IMG/VR virus record: IMGVR_UViG_3300022074_000082
Span: 1-47,226 of that record
Origin: a virus
Reading direction: 5' to 3' (one strand)
Length of the DNA: 47,226 bases
Every line of letters begins with the position of its first letter. The stretch's first letter is position 1. The position numbers and the translations under genes are program-made. Shown one piece after another: positions 31,078-38,452 of the stretch. Below the pieces are notes generated by a model. That model worked only from the letters and a program-made list of their open reading frames with translations. It ran no database searches and had not been told where the DNA came from.

Positions 31078-31312
31078 AAAAGCTAGTAAAGCTCATGCAG
31101 GTCAAGCAAAGACGCTATCAGCACTTAAATTAAAAAGTGGTGGTAGCACAGTAAACAAAGCAGGTAACTATACCAAGCCTACTATGCGTAAGCGAATATT
31201 CAACAGAATAAAAGCAGGTGGCAAAGGTGGTGCTCCGGGTCAATGGTCTGCACGTAAAGCACAGATGATGGCTAAAGCCTATAAGTCAGCAGGTGGTGGA
31301 TACAAAAACTAA
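31025..31312 (+). CDS. Small basic marine phage protein (95 aa)
   Basis: 95 aa starting at GTG. N-terminal Lys/Ala-rich helix, then YTKPTMRKRIFNRIKAGGKG and GQWSARKAQMMAKAYKSAGG. This end is familiar from small proteins of marine phages, of unknown role. The Arg/Lys content suggests DNA binding. The stop abuts the next start. Confidence 0.65.
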   Translation: MAVKKAKATIKKVAGKLKKASKAHAGQAKTLSALKLKSGGSTVNKAGNYTKPTMRKRIFNRIKAGGKGGAPGQWSARKAQMMAKAYKSAGGGYKN

Positions 31313-31611
31313 TGGCTAAGAAGAAAGACCCTAAAGTAGGTACAGGTAAAAAACCTAAAGGTTCAGATAGAAGGCTTTATACAGATGAAAACCCCAAAGA
31401 CACTGTTAGCATTAAGTTTGCTACTGTATCGGATGCTAAAGCTACGATATCTAAAGTTAAAAAGATTAATAAACCATATGCGAGGAAAATACAAATCCTT
31501 ACTGTCCTTGAACAACGAGCCAAAGTATCTGGGAAGAAAGAACAAGCAGCACTCGCTAAAAAAGCAAAAGAACAATTAAAGAAGGCACATGAACGAAAAA
31601 AGAAAAAATAG
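31312..31611 (+). CDS. Small basic marine phage protein (99 aa)
   Basis: 99 aa. The middle (RRLYTDENPKDTVSIKFATV and NKPYARKIQILTVLEQRAKV) is a sequence type frequent in marine phages, function unknown. Basic helical tail of Lys and Ala. It is the third of a series of small basic proteins and overlaps the Cys-rich micro-protein. Confidence 0.7.
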   Translation: MAKKKDPKVGTGKKPKGSDRRLYTDENPKDTVSIKFATVSDAKATISKVKKINKPYARKIQILTVLEQRAKVSGKKEQAALAKKAKEQLKKAHERKKKK

Positions 31612-31702
31612 ATGTGAGACTTGTGAATGTTACGATTGCGATTGCGATGAGTGCAACTGTGATTGTCACGAAGAAGAAGAGGTACAGGGAGTACCTGTAT
31701 AA
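31589..31702 (+). CDS. Cys-rich metallothionein-like micro-protein (37 aa)
   Basis: 37 aa with eight Cys in 18 residues in the order C-x2-C-x-C-x2-C-x-C-x2-C-x-C-x-C, followed by His27 and an acidic tail. GAAGG lies upstream of its ATG. The Cys spacing and lack of other hydrophobic residues resemble metallothioneins, suggesting binding of Zn, Cu or Cd. It starts inside the end of the 99-aa gene, and the next gene starts four bases after its stop. It is too short for most gene finders. Confidence 0.6.
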   Translation: MNEKRKNRCETCECYDCDCDECNCDCHEEEEVQGVPV

Positions 31703-31705
31703 TTA

Positions 31706-31888
31706 ATGATAGAGTTTGTGCTTGTGTTTATGATGGGAACAAGAGTGATAGACCAAACACAAAGATTTGATGACATTGACAGATGTCGTTACTTTGCAGA
31801 ACGTCTGCATAACCAACCAACCATACCACAAAAAGAAGGACCAAACTTAACGATAACTTCATATTGTAAACCTATAAGGAAAAGATAA
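31706..31888 (+). CDS. Small exported Cys protein (60 aa)
   Basis: 60 aa. Short hydrophobic N-terminus (IEFVLVFMMGT), then RFDDIDRCRYFAERL and a C-terminal YCKPIRKR. It looks like a shorter relative of the 82-aa protein at 28878-29126 (hydrophobic start, Cys in an x-C-x-x-R/A-helix, final Tyr/Lys-Cys). Probably periplasmic. The stop overlaps the next ATG. Confidence 0.6.
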   Translation: MIEFVLVFMMGTRVIDQTQRFDDIDRCRYFAERLHNQPTIPQKEGPNLTITSYCKPIRKR

Positions 31889-32328
31889 TGTTAGCAGAAC
31901 TCGCAGCAGCAAACGCAGCTTTTAGTGTTATTAAAAGTTTTGTATCCAACGGAAAAGAATTAACAGGGTGTGCTAAACATATATCCGATTTTGTATTTTC
32001 AAAAGAGCAGTTAGAAAAGAAAGCGAAGAAACAAAAATCTAAAGGTGGTGGTTCAGACCTAGAAGAGTTCATGGCTCTTGAGCAGATAAAAGAAAAAGAA
32101 GCAGAACTCAAGAAGATGATGATATACATAGGTAGACCCGGATTATGGCAGGATTGGCAAGAGTTCCAAGCAGAGGCTAGAAAGTCTAGACGTTATCAAG
32201 AAAAGATGAAAGAGAGAAGACAAGCAGAGTTGATGGAATATTTTGGTTATGGTATAGCTTTTATATTCGTACTATTCTTTGCGGGATTACTAGCTTGGAT
32301 TGTCGGCAAATGGACAGGGAAACTTTAA
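31888..32328 (+). CDS. Helical protein with C-terminal membrane anchor
   Basis: 146 aa. An N-terminal amphipathic or hydrophobic helix (about 1-22) is followed by a charged coiled-coil section (35-120) and a single transmembrane helix (about 120-142, YGIAFIFVLFFAGLLAWIVG). This build is seen in marine phage proteins near the lysis genes, and its role may be in lysis timing or as a spanin-like partner (inference). Confidence 0.65.
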   Translation: MLAELAAANAAFSVIKSFVSNGKELTGCAKHISDFVFSKEQLEKKAKKQKSKGGGSDLEEFMALEQIKEKEAELKKMMIYIGRPGLWQDWQEFQAEARKSRRYQEKMKERRQAELMEYFGYGIAFIFVLFFAGLLAWIVGKWTGKL

Positions 32329-32681
32329 CACCTTGCATAGGTATATGCACATTAAAGAATGATGTATGCATAGGATGCAATAGAACAATAGAAGAAATTA
32401 AAGAGGCATATGAAAATAGCATGGCATTAAAAAAATCACAGAGGTCATTAGTTGCGTGGGGAAAACAAAAATGGAGAACCAAATCAGGTAAACCTTCTAC
32501 ACAAGGGAGTAAGGCAACTGGTGAACGTTATCTACCTGAAAAAGCGATTAAGGCTTTATCTGACAGTGAATATGCCTCCTCTACGGCTGCTAAACGAAAA
32601 GCGACTAAGCGAGGTAAACAATTTTCTAAACAATCCTCTAAGACGGCAAAAAAAACATCAAGATTTCGTAGATTCAGCTAA
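32310..32681 (+). CDS. DUF1289-like Cys cluster fused to a basic domain
   Basis: 123 aa from the ATG at 32310. Residues 7-30 match the DUF1289 pattern: PCIGICTLKNDVCIGCNRT with four Cys (9, 13, 20, 23), a probable small metal-binding knuckle. Residues about 50-123 are a basic domain (KWRTKSGKPSTQGSKATGERYLPEKAIKALS split over two motifs) that I know as a separate small marine phage protein. The fusion seems unusual. The upstream TTG at 32295 is an alternative start. Confidence 0.7.
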   Translation: MDRETLTPCIGICTLKNDVCIGCNRTIEEIKEAYENSMALKKSQRSLVAWGKQKWRTKSGKPSTQGSKATGERYLPEKAIKALSDSEYASSTAAKRKATKRGKQFSKQSSKTAKKTSRFRRFS

Positions 32682-32728
32682 AGTAAAAGAGCAACTAAGA
32701 CTTGCAAGAATGCAGGAGAAAATAAAGA

Positions 32729-33121
32729 ATGATACAGGCACTAATAGGACCACTCGCAAATCTCGCAGGAACGTGGTTTCAAAACAAAGTAGAAAAAACA
32801 AAAGCCGATGGTCTCGCTAAAGTAGCTGAAGCAAAGGCAAGAGCAACAGTAGCAGAGAAAGTAGCAGCAGGTGAAATTGCATGGGAAGGCAAAATGGCAG
32901 ATGCCACTAATGATAGCTGGAAAGATGAGTTTGCCTTAGTTGTCCTACTAACTCCTGCAATTTTAGTTTTTATTCCGGGCATGACAGAATATGTGGAACA
33001 TGGATTTAGTATATTGGCAACTTTACCAGAGTGGTATCAGTACCTCTTATATATCGCAATTAGTGCGTCATTTGGGATTAAGGGTGTCGGACAAGCAGCT
33101 AAGATGTTCAAAAAGAAGTAA
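32729..33121 (+). CDS. Holin (GTA-type 3TM-like family)
   Basis: 130 aa. A helical N-terminus with a Lys/Ala-rich section (about 20-60) is followed by WKDEFALVVLLTPAILVFIPG and a second hydrophobic helix (YQYLLYIAISASFGI), ending in a Lys tail. This fits the three-segment holins of gene-transfer-agent and marine phage type, with the first segment amphipathic. It would form the membrane lesion for lysozyme release. Lysozyme follows two genes later. Confidence 0.75.
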   Translation: MIQALIGPLANLAGTWFQNKVEKTKADGLAKVAEAKARATVAEKVAAGEIAWEGKMADATNDSWKDEFALVVLLTPAILVFIPGMTEYVEHGFSILATLPEWYQYLLYIAISASFGIKGVGQAAKMFKKK

Positions 33122-33387
33122 TGTCTGATACAGAACAAAAGATAAATAAAATAATAGTAGAGTCTATATTACCTAGTGTTCAGATGCATGGTGGACACGT
33201 AGAGTTACAATCTTTCAAAGATGGTATAGCAACAGTATTTTTAAGTGGTGCGTGTAGTGGATGTGCAATGTCCACACAAACATTAAAGATGGGGATAGAA
33301 AATATGTTAAAGTATTATATACCTGAAGTATTAGCAGTTGAGGGTATTGAAGACCCTAATTCTACAGTGAGTCCATATTACCAATGA
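33121..33387 (+). CDS. NifU-like Fe-S cluster carrier protein
   Basis: 88 aa. It matches the NifU C-terminal / NfuA domain over its whole length: MHGGHVELQSFKDGIATVFL, then GACSGCAMS with Cys45 and Cys48, then LKMGIENMLK and a VLAVEGI end. The family binds a [4Fe-4S] cluster with the CxxC of two subunits and delivers it to target enzymes. A phage copy is an auxiliary metabolic gene candidate. Its start overlaps the holin stop. Confidence 0.9.
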   Translation: MSDTEQKINKIIVESILPSVQMHGGHVELQSFKDGIATVFLSGACSGCAMSTQTLKMGIENMLKYYIPEVLAVEGIEDPNSTVSPYYQ

Positions 33388-33398
33388 CATTAAAAGCC

Positions 33399-33427
33399 TT
33401 GACATATTTAAAATTATCTGCTATAAT
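33399..33427 (+). promoter_or_regulatory. Perfect sigma-70 consensus promoter before lysozyme and packaging genes
   Basis: TTGACA (33399-33404), 17-bp spacer, TATAAT (33422-33427): exact consensus. It lies in the 115-bp gap between the NifU-like gene and the lysozyme gene, with a predicted leader of about 70 nt. Confidence 0.85.
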
Positions 33428-33502
33428 TTGCAGGATAGGTAATTATTTTTGGCATCTACATGTCAAAGAAGTACGTAAGAACCAAACAAGAAGATTAATA
33501 TA

Positions 33503-33958
33503 ATGAATTTAGTTACACTACAAAATGAAATAGCCGAAGATGAAGGAATAAAATACGAATTATATTTATGTTCAGAATCGCATTTGACCGGGGGAATAGG
33601 GCATTTGATTACTGAATGGGATACTGAATATTACGATAAGCCTGTAGGAACAAAAGTACCTAACGAACAAGTTAATGAATGGTTTGAGAATGATATACAA
33701 GTATCTATAAAAGACTGTAAATCTTTGTTTAGTAACTTTGATAACTTACCTGAAGATATACAACATGTATTAATAAATATGTCATTCCAATTAGGGAAGC
33801 CTCGTTTATCCAAATTTAAAAAGATGATCGCTGCCGTAGAGAATGAAGACTATCCTGAAATGGCAGAGCAGATGGAGGACTCACGTTGGTACAAACAAAC
33901 AACCAACAGAGCACAGCGTTTAATAGACAGAGTTATAACACAAGGAATACCACATTGA
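33503..33958 (+). CDS. T4-type lysozyme (GH24 muramidase)
   Basis: 151 aa. The active-site section DEGIKYELYLCSESHL-TGGIGHL aligns with T4 lysozyme: Glu14 (T4 Glu11), Cys23 (T4 Asp20) and Thr29 (T4 Thr26), with identical spacing of nine and six residues. It has the E-C-T form of the triad, known from P1 endolysin. It cleaves peptidoglycan at lysis. I see no signal peptide, so export depends on the holin at 32.7 kb. Its stop overlaps the terminase small subunit start. Confidence 0.9.
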   Translation: MNLVTLQNEIAEDEGIKYELYLCSESHLTGGIGHLITEWDTEYYDKPVGTKVPNEQVNEWFENDIQVSIKDCKSLFSNFDNLPEDIQHVLINMSFQLGKPRLSKFKKMIAAVENEDYPEMAEQMEDSRWYKQTTNRAQRLIDRVITQGIPH

Positions 33959-34320
33959 GTAGAGAATTAACTGAAAGACAAAAAAAGTTTCTAGAAGTTT
34001 TGTTTGAAGAAGCAGGTGGCGATGTTGTACAAGCAAAACTATTAGCAGGATATTCTGAGCACTCTGCAACTTCCTCTATTGTTGCATCAATGAAAGATGA
34101 AATCATGGAAGCTACTCAAATGTATATGAGTAGGAATGCTCCGAAGGCAGCAGTGGCTATGGTGAGTGGAGTTGATGAACCTACACAACTCGGTATAAGA
34201 GATAGATTATCTGCTGCTAAAGAATTGTTAGACAGGGTAGGTTTAACTAAAACTGAAAAGGTTCAAGTGGAAGCATCAGGTGGAGTGATGTTGCTACCAC
34301 CAAAACAGAGTGATGGATAG
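33955..34320 (+). CDS. terS: Terminase small subunit
   Basis: 121 aa from a TTG at 33955, chosen because AAGGA lies about nine bases upstream and the codon overlaps the lysozyme stop. LTERQKKFLEVLFEEAGG followed by AKLLAGYSEHSATSSIV forms the DNA-binding helix-turn-helix of small terminases; the remainder is helical oligomerisation region. It selects phage DNA for the large subunit, encoded two genes downstream. Confidence 0.85.
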   Translation: MSRELTERQKKFLEVLFEEAGGDVVQAKLLAGYSEHSATSSIVASMKDEIMEATQMYMSRNAPKAAVAMVSGVDEPTQLGIRDRLSAAKELLDRVGLTKTEKVQVEASGGVMLLPPKQSDG

Positions 34321-34714
34321 AAGTTTAGGTAAGTGGAAGTTACCACAACCCACAGATTTAAAAGATGAAGAACAAAAAGATTGGATACAGATACCACGTA
34401 TAGCAAGAACTATACCTTTTGGTTACACAATTAATGAAGAGGATAATGAGTTACTTGATCCTGTGCCTTATGAACTAGAAGCTATAGACTTAGCTAGAAA
34501 ATATGTAAAACAATATTCATATCGTGAGGTAGCTAATTGGCTAACAACAAAAACAGGCAGAGAGATATCTCACGTGGGATTAAGAAAAAGATTAATGCAT
34601 GAGCAACAACGTAAGAACCAAGCTAGAACTCTTAGAAAATGGTCCGAGTATGCCAAGAAAGCAATCCAAAAAGCGAAAGCGATTGAAGAAGGCAGAACAG
34701 GAGCAAAAGCCTAA
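34313..34714 (+). CDS. Helix-turn-helix protein between terminase genes
   Basis: 134 aa from the ATG at 34313. A recombinase-type helix-turn-helix is likely in YSYREVANWLTTKTGREISH followed by VGLRKRLMHEQ. The tail is basic and helical. Its position overlaps both terminase subunits. It may be an additional packaging-site binding protein or a late regulator. Function is inferred. Confidence 0.7.
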   Translation: MDRSLGKWKLPQPTDLKDEEQKDWIQIPRIARTIPFGYTINEEDNELLDPVPYELEAIDLARKYVKQYSYREVANWLTTKTGREISHVGLRKRLMHEQQRKNQARTLRKWSEYAKKAIQKAKAIEEGRTGAKA

Positions 34715-36152
34715 AATAAAAATTGCAGATGACATAGAAGATGTTCCTATAGCAGAACAAAATGTTATCTTTAAACCAAATGAAGGACCTCAAACAGAGT
34801 TTCTTGCAGCTTCTGAAAGAGAAGTGTTATATGGTGGCAGTGCAGGTGGTGGCAAAAGTTATGCCATGTTAGCAGACCCACTACGTTATATGGGTCATCC
34901 ATCATTCAGTGGTTTGTTACTGCGACATACAACAGAAGAATTAAGAGAACTTATATTTAAGTCAAAAGAATTATATCCTCAAATATGGAAGGGGATCAAG
35001 TGGTCGGAAAGAAAGATGCAATGGGAAGCACCATCAGGTGCAAGACTATGGATGTCTTATCTAGACAGAGATGATGACGTTCTAAGATATCAAGGTTTAG
35101 CCTTTAGTTGGATAGGCTTTGATGAGCTAACACAATGGGCAACACCCTATTCGTGGAACTACATGAGGTCAAGACTTCGTTCTACTGCTCCTGATTTACC
35201 TGTCTATATGAGAGCAACAACGAACCCCGGAGGTCCGGGACATCAGTGGGTCAAGAAAATGTTTATTGACCCTGCACCTTATGGAAAGACTTTTGATGCC
35301 ACAAATATTGAGACAGGACAGGTTCTGCAGTATCCTAGCAACCACAAAAAAGCAGGTGAAGCACTATTTAGAAGAAGATTCATACCTGCTAGGTTATCTG
35401 ATAATCCGTATCTCTCAAGTCAAGGTGATTATGAAGCAATGCTTCTATCCTTACCTGAACAACAAAAGAAGCAGTTGCTTGAGGGCGATTGGGATATTAA
35501 AGAAGGTGCTGCTTTTACTGAGTTTAATAGAGATATTCATGTTGTTGAACCTTTTTCAATTCCAAGAAATTGGGTTAAGTTTAGGTCTTGTGACTATGGT
35601 TATGGTTCTTATAGTGGTGTGTTGTGGTTTGCTGTTTCTCCAGACGAGCAGATTATTGTATATAGAGAGTTGTATGTTTCTAAAGTCCTTGCCACAGATT
35701 TGGCAGATATGATACTAGAACTAGAAGCTGAAGATGGAACTATGAAGTATGGAGTTTTAGATAGCTCTCTTTGGCATAAACGTGGTGACACAGGTCCTTC
35801 TTTGGCAGAACAAATGATACAAAGAGGATGTCGTTGGAGACCATCAGATAGAAGTAAAGGCAGTCGTGTAGCAGGTAAGAACGAAATACATAGACGATTG
35901 CAGATAGATGATTTTACAGAACAACCACGAATGGTGTTTTTTAACACATGTACAAATGCTATATCACAACTACCTGCCATACCTTTAGATAAAAGAAACC
36001 CTGAAGATGTGGACACTAAGGCAGAAGATCATATTTACGATGCGTTAAGATATGGTATTATGTCAAGACCTAGATTTAGTATATTTGACTATGACCCTGT
36101 AGGTAGACCATCGCAAGGTATGCCTATAGCAGACTCAACTTTTGGATATTAA
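34650..36152 (+). CDS. terL: Terminase large subunit
   Basis: 500 aa from ATG 34650 (ATG 34599 is an alternative). ATPase: Walker A GGSAGGGKS, Walker B FSWIGFDEL with the catalytic Glu, and TTNPGGPGH as coupling motif. The C-terminal nuclease contains FRSCDYGYGS (first Asp), GVLDSSLW and a final DHIYDALRY. It cuts and pumps DNA into the procapsid through the portal encoded next. Confidence 0.95.
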   Translation: MPRKQSKKRKRLKKAEQEQKPKIKIADDIEDVPIAEQNVIFKPNEGPQTEFLAASEREVLYGGSAGGGKSYAMLADPLRYMGHPSFSGLLLRHTTEELRELIFKSKELYPQIWKGIKWSERKMQWEAPSGARLWMSYLDRDDDVLRYQGLAFSWIGFDELTQWATPYSWNYMRSRLRSTAPDLPVYMRATTNPGGPGHQWVKKMFIDPAPYGKTFDATNIETGQVLQYPSNHKKAGEALFRRRFIPARLSDNPYLSSQGDYEAMLLSLPEQQKKQLLEGDWDIKEGAAFTEFNRDIHVVEPFSIPRNWVKFRSCDYGYGSYSGVLWFAVSPDEQIIVYRELYVSKVLATDLADMILELEAEDGTMKYGVLDSSLWHKRGDTGPSLAEQMIQRGCRWRPSDRSKGSRVAGKNEIHRRLQIDDFTEQPRMVFFNTCTNAISQLPAIPLDKRNPEDVDTKAEDHIYDALRYGIMSRPRFSIFDYDPVGRPSQGMPIADSTFGY

Positions 36153-36153
36153 A

Positions 36154-38307
36154 ATGGCAGAAGAAAATAATGAAATAATGATTGAAGATGATGCAATAGC
36201 ATTAGAAGATACAGATGATCCTGTAATCGCTGATGCAGGTGTAAATGGCATCATACCTTTTGTTCAAGAACGATATGACAGAGCAGAAGATTACAGAAGA
36301 AATGATGAAGAACGATGGTTACGTTCATATACAAATTACAGGGGGATATACGGAAGTGATGTTCAATTTACTGAAGCAGAAAAGTCTAGAGTATTTATCA
36401 AAGTTACCAAAACCAAAACTCTCGCAGCTTACGGACAAATTGTTGACGTATTATTTGCAGGTAACAAATTTCCTATTAGCGTTGAGCCAACGATTCTACC
36501 CGAAGGTGTACTTAAAGATGTTAGCTTTGATCCGAAAGAGCCTGAAGAGTTGCGTGGCAGGGGTCAAGAAACTTCTCCGTATGGCTTTGAAGGTGATGGA
36601 CAAGATTTTCCAAAAGGTGCTACCGAAAAAAGTTTACTTGAAGGTCTTGGACCTCTTCAAGAAAAACTAGAAGGTATTGAAGGATTAAAAGGTGAAACAG
36701 GTAAAACTCCCACATCAATAACATTTAGTCCATCTATGGTGGCTGCGAAAAATATGGAGCAAAAGATAATGGATCAGCTTCAAGAGTCAGGTGCTACTAA
36801 GCAATTAAGAAGCACTGCTTTTGAAATGTCCTTGTTTGGTACAGGGGTTATGAAGGGTCCTTTTGCTATAGATAAAGAATATCCTAATTGGGATGATGAG
36901 GGTGAATACAATCCTAAATTTAAAACAGTTCCTTCCACATCACATGTATCTGTTTGGAACTTTTATCCTGATCCTGATGCTAATAACATGGATGAAGCAC
37001 AGTATGTTATTGAGAGACACAAGATGTCTAGATCACAACTGCGTTCACTAAAAAAGAGACCTTACTTTAGATCAAGCGTTATAGATCAAGTAGTTGAGTC
37101 AGGAGAATCTTATGTTAAAAAGTATTGGGAAGATGACTTGTCTGACTACGCACCTGAACATGGTGTATATCGCTTTGAGGTATTAGAATATTGGGGTATG
37201 TGTGACACACAACTTCTAGTAGATAATGAAGTAGAGATACCTGATGAGTTAAAAGACTTTGATGAGTTACAAGCTAATATATGGATTTGCGATGGTAAAT
37301 TAATAAGAATGGTTCTTAATCCTTTCAAACCTGCAAAGATACCATATATGGCAGTTCCTTATGAGCTAAATCCGTACTCTTTCTTTGGTGTAGGTATAGC
37401 AGAAAATATGGATGACACACAAACTTTAATGAATGGTTTTATGAGAATGGCAGTAGATAATGCAGTATTATCAGGAAACCTGCTCATAGAAGTAGATGAA
37501 ACTAATTTAGTTCCGGGACAAGACTTATCTGTGTATCCGGGTAAAGTGTTTAGAAGACAGGGTGGTGCTCCGGGACAGGCTATATTTGGCACTAAGTTCC
37601 CAAACGTATCAAATGAAAACATACAGTTATTTGATAAAGCTAGACAATTAGCAGATGAAAGTACAGGATTACCATCATTTGCTCATGGTCAAACAGGAGT
37701 GACAGGGGTGGGTAGAACTGCTTCAGGTATATCAATGCTTATGAATGCAGCTTCAGGAAGCATTAAGACTGTTATAAAAAATGTAGATGACTATTTACTG
37801 CGACCATTAGCAGAGGGTTTCTTTAGATTTAATATGCAGTTTGACTTTAGTCCTGAAATAAAAGGGGACTTAGAAGTTAAAGCTAGAGGCACAGAAAGTC
37901 TAATGGCAAACGAAGTTAGGTCACAGAGATTGATGCAATTCTTGCAAGTATCATCTAATCCTGCATTAGCACCTTTTGCAAAGTTTCAGTATATCATACG
38001 TGAGATAGCAAAATCTATGGACTTAGACCCTGATAAAGTTACCAACAATATGGATGAGGCAGCAATTCAGGCAGAGCTTATGAAAGAATTTCAAGCTCCT
38101 GCACCTGAAGGACAACCTCAACAACCACCTGCAGGAGCAGACCCAAGTGATCCTACAGGAGCAGGTGGAGCAACTATAGGAACAGGTCAAGCACCTATTC
38201 CGGGTGAACAAGGATTTACAGGAGTACCTCAAGATAGTGGACAAGCAAATACTCAACAAGCTCAAGCCGATGGTGGGCAACAACCACCAATGGGAGGCAT
38301 TCAGTAA
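36154..38307 (+). CDS. Portal protein
   Basis: 717 aa, starting at MAEENN (36154). Size and content match podovirus head-tail connector proteins: an acidic N-terminus, then RYDRAEDYRRNDEERWL (the usual start of the wing), a stretch of NPFKPAKIPYMAVPYELNPYSFF with GVGIAENMDDTQTLMN, RTASGISMLMNAAS, and a Pro/Gly/Gln-rich end. It follows terminase and precedes scaffold and capsid, as expected. Its last 38 bp overlap the next gene. Confidence 0.92.
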   Translation: MAEENNEIMIEDDAIALEDTDDPVIADAGVNGIIPFVQERYDRAEDYRRNDEERWLRSYTNYRGIYGSDVQFTEAEKSRVFIKVTKTKTLAAYGQIVDVLFAGNKFPISVEPTILPEGVLKDVSFDPKEPEELRGRGQETSPYGFEGDGQDFPKGATEKSLLEGLGPLQEKLEGIEGLKGETGKTPTSITFSPSMVAAKNMEQKIMDQLQESGATKQLRSTAFEMSLFGTGVMKGPFAIDKEYPNWDDEGEYNPKFKTVPSTSHVSVWNFYPDPDANNMDEAQYVIERHKMSRSQLRSLKKRPYFRSSVIDQVVESGESYVKKYWEDDLSDYAPEHGVYRFEVLEYWGMCDTQLLVDNEVEIPDELKDFDELQANIWICDGKLIRMVLNPFKPAKIPYMAVPYELNPYSFFGVGIAENMDDTQTLMNGFMRMAVDNAVLSGNLLIEVDETNLVPGQDLSVYPGKVFRRQGGAPGQAIFGTKFPNVSNENIQLFDKARQLADESTGLPSFAHGQTGVTGVGRTASGISMLMNAASGSIKTVIKNVDDYLLRPLAEGFFRFNMQFDFSPEIKGDLEVKARGTESLMANEVRSQRLMQFLQVSSNPALAPFAKFQYIIREIAKSMDLDPDKVTNNMDEAAIQAELMKEFQAPAPEGQPQQPPAGADPSDPTGAGGATIGTGQAPIPGEQGFTGVPQDSGQANTQQAQADGGQQPPMGGIQ

Positions 38308-38452
38308 TTATGTTGATGCTCTAGTTGGGCAACATCATAAAATATTAGAACAAGCAGATAATGATATTATCATGTATCGTTCTCAAGGTGCAGTAGCATC
38401 TTTGAAGAAACTTAAATTACTTAGGGATGAAGTTTTAAAGAATGTCAGTTGA
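38270..38452 (+). CDS. Small portal-adjacent protein (60 aa)
   Basis: 60 aa from the ATG at 38270, overlapping the portal end by 38 bp in another frame. A longer frame from GTG 38204 exists. It forms a helical protein (QWEAFSNYVDALVGQHHKIL, then SQGAVASLKKLKLLRDEVL). Small helical proteins with this ending are typical after podovirus portals. It is possibly an assembly factor. Confidence 0.7.
   Translation: MVGNNHQWEAFSNYVDALVGQHHKILEQADNDIIMYRSQGAVASLKKLKLLRDEVLKNVS

Noticed and set aside
32452-32820. Rightward 122-aa frame
   Set aside because: It is a shifted frame over the DUF1289-fusion and holin genes, whose own frames have recognisable families.
38204-38269. Longer GTG-initiated start of the portal-adjacent protein
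   Set aside because: Would overlap portal by over 100 bp; the inner ATG at 38270 gives the family-like length.
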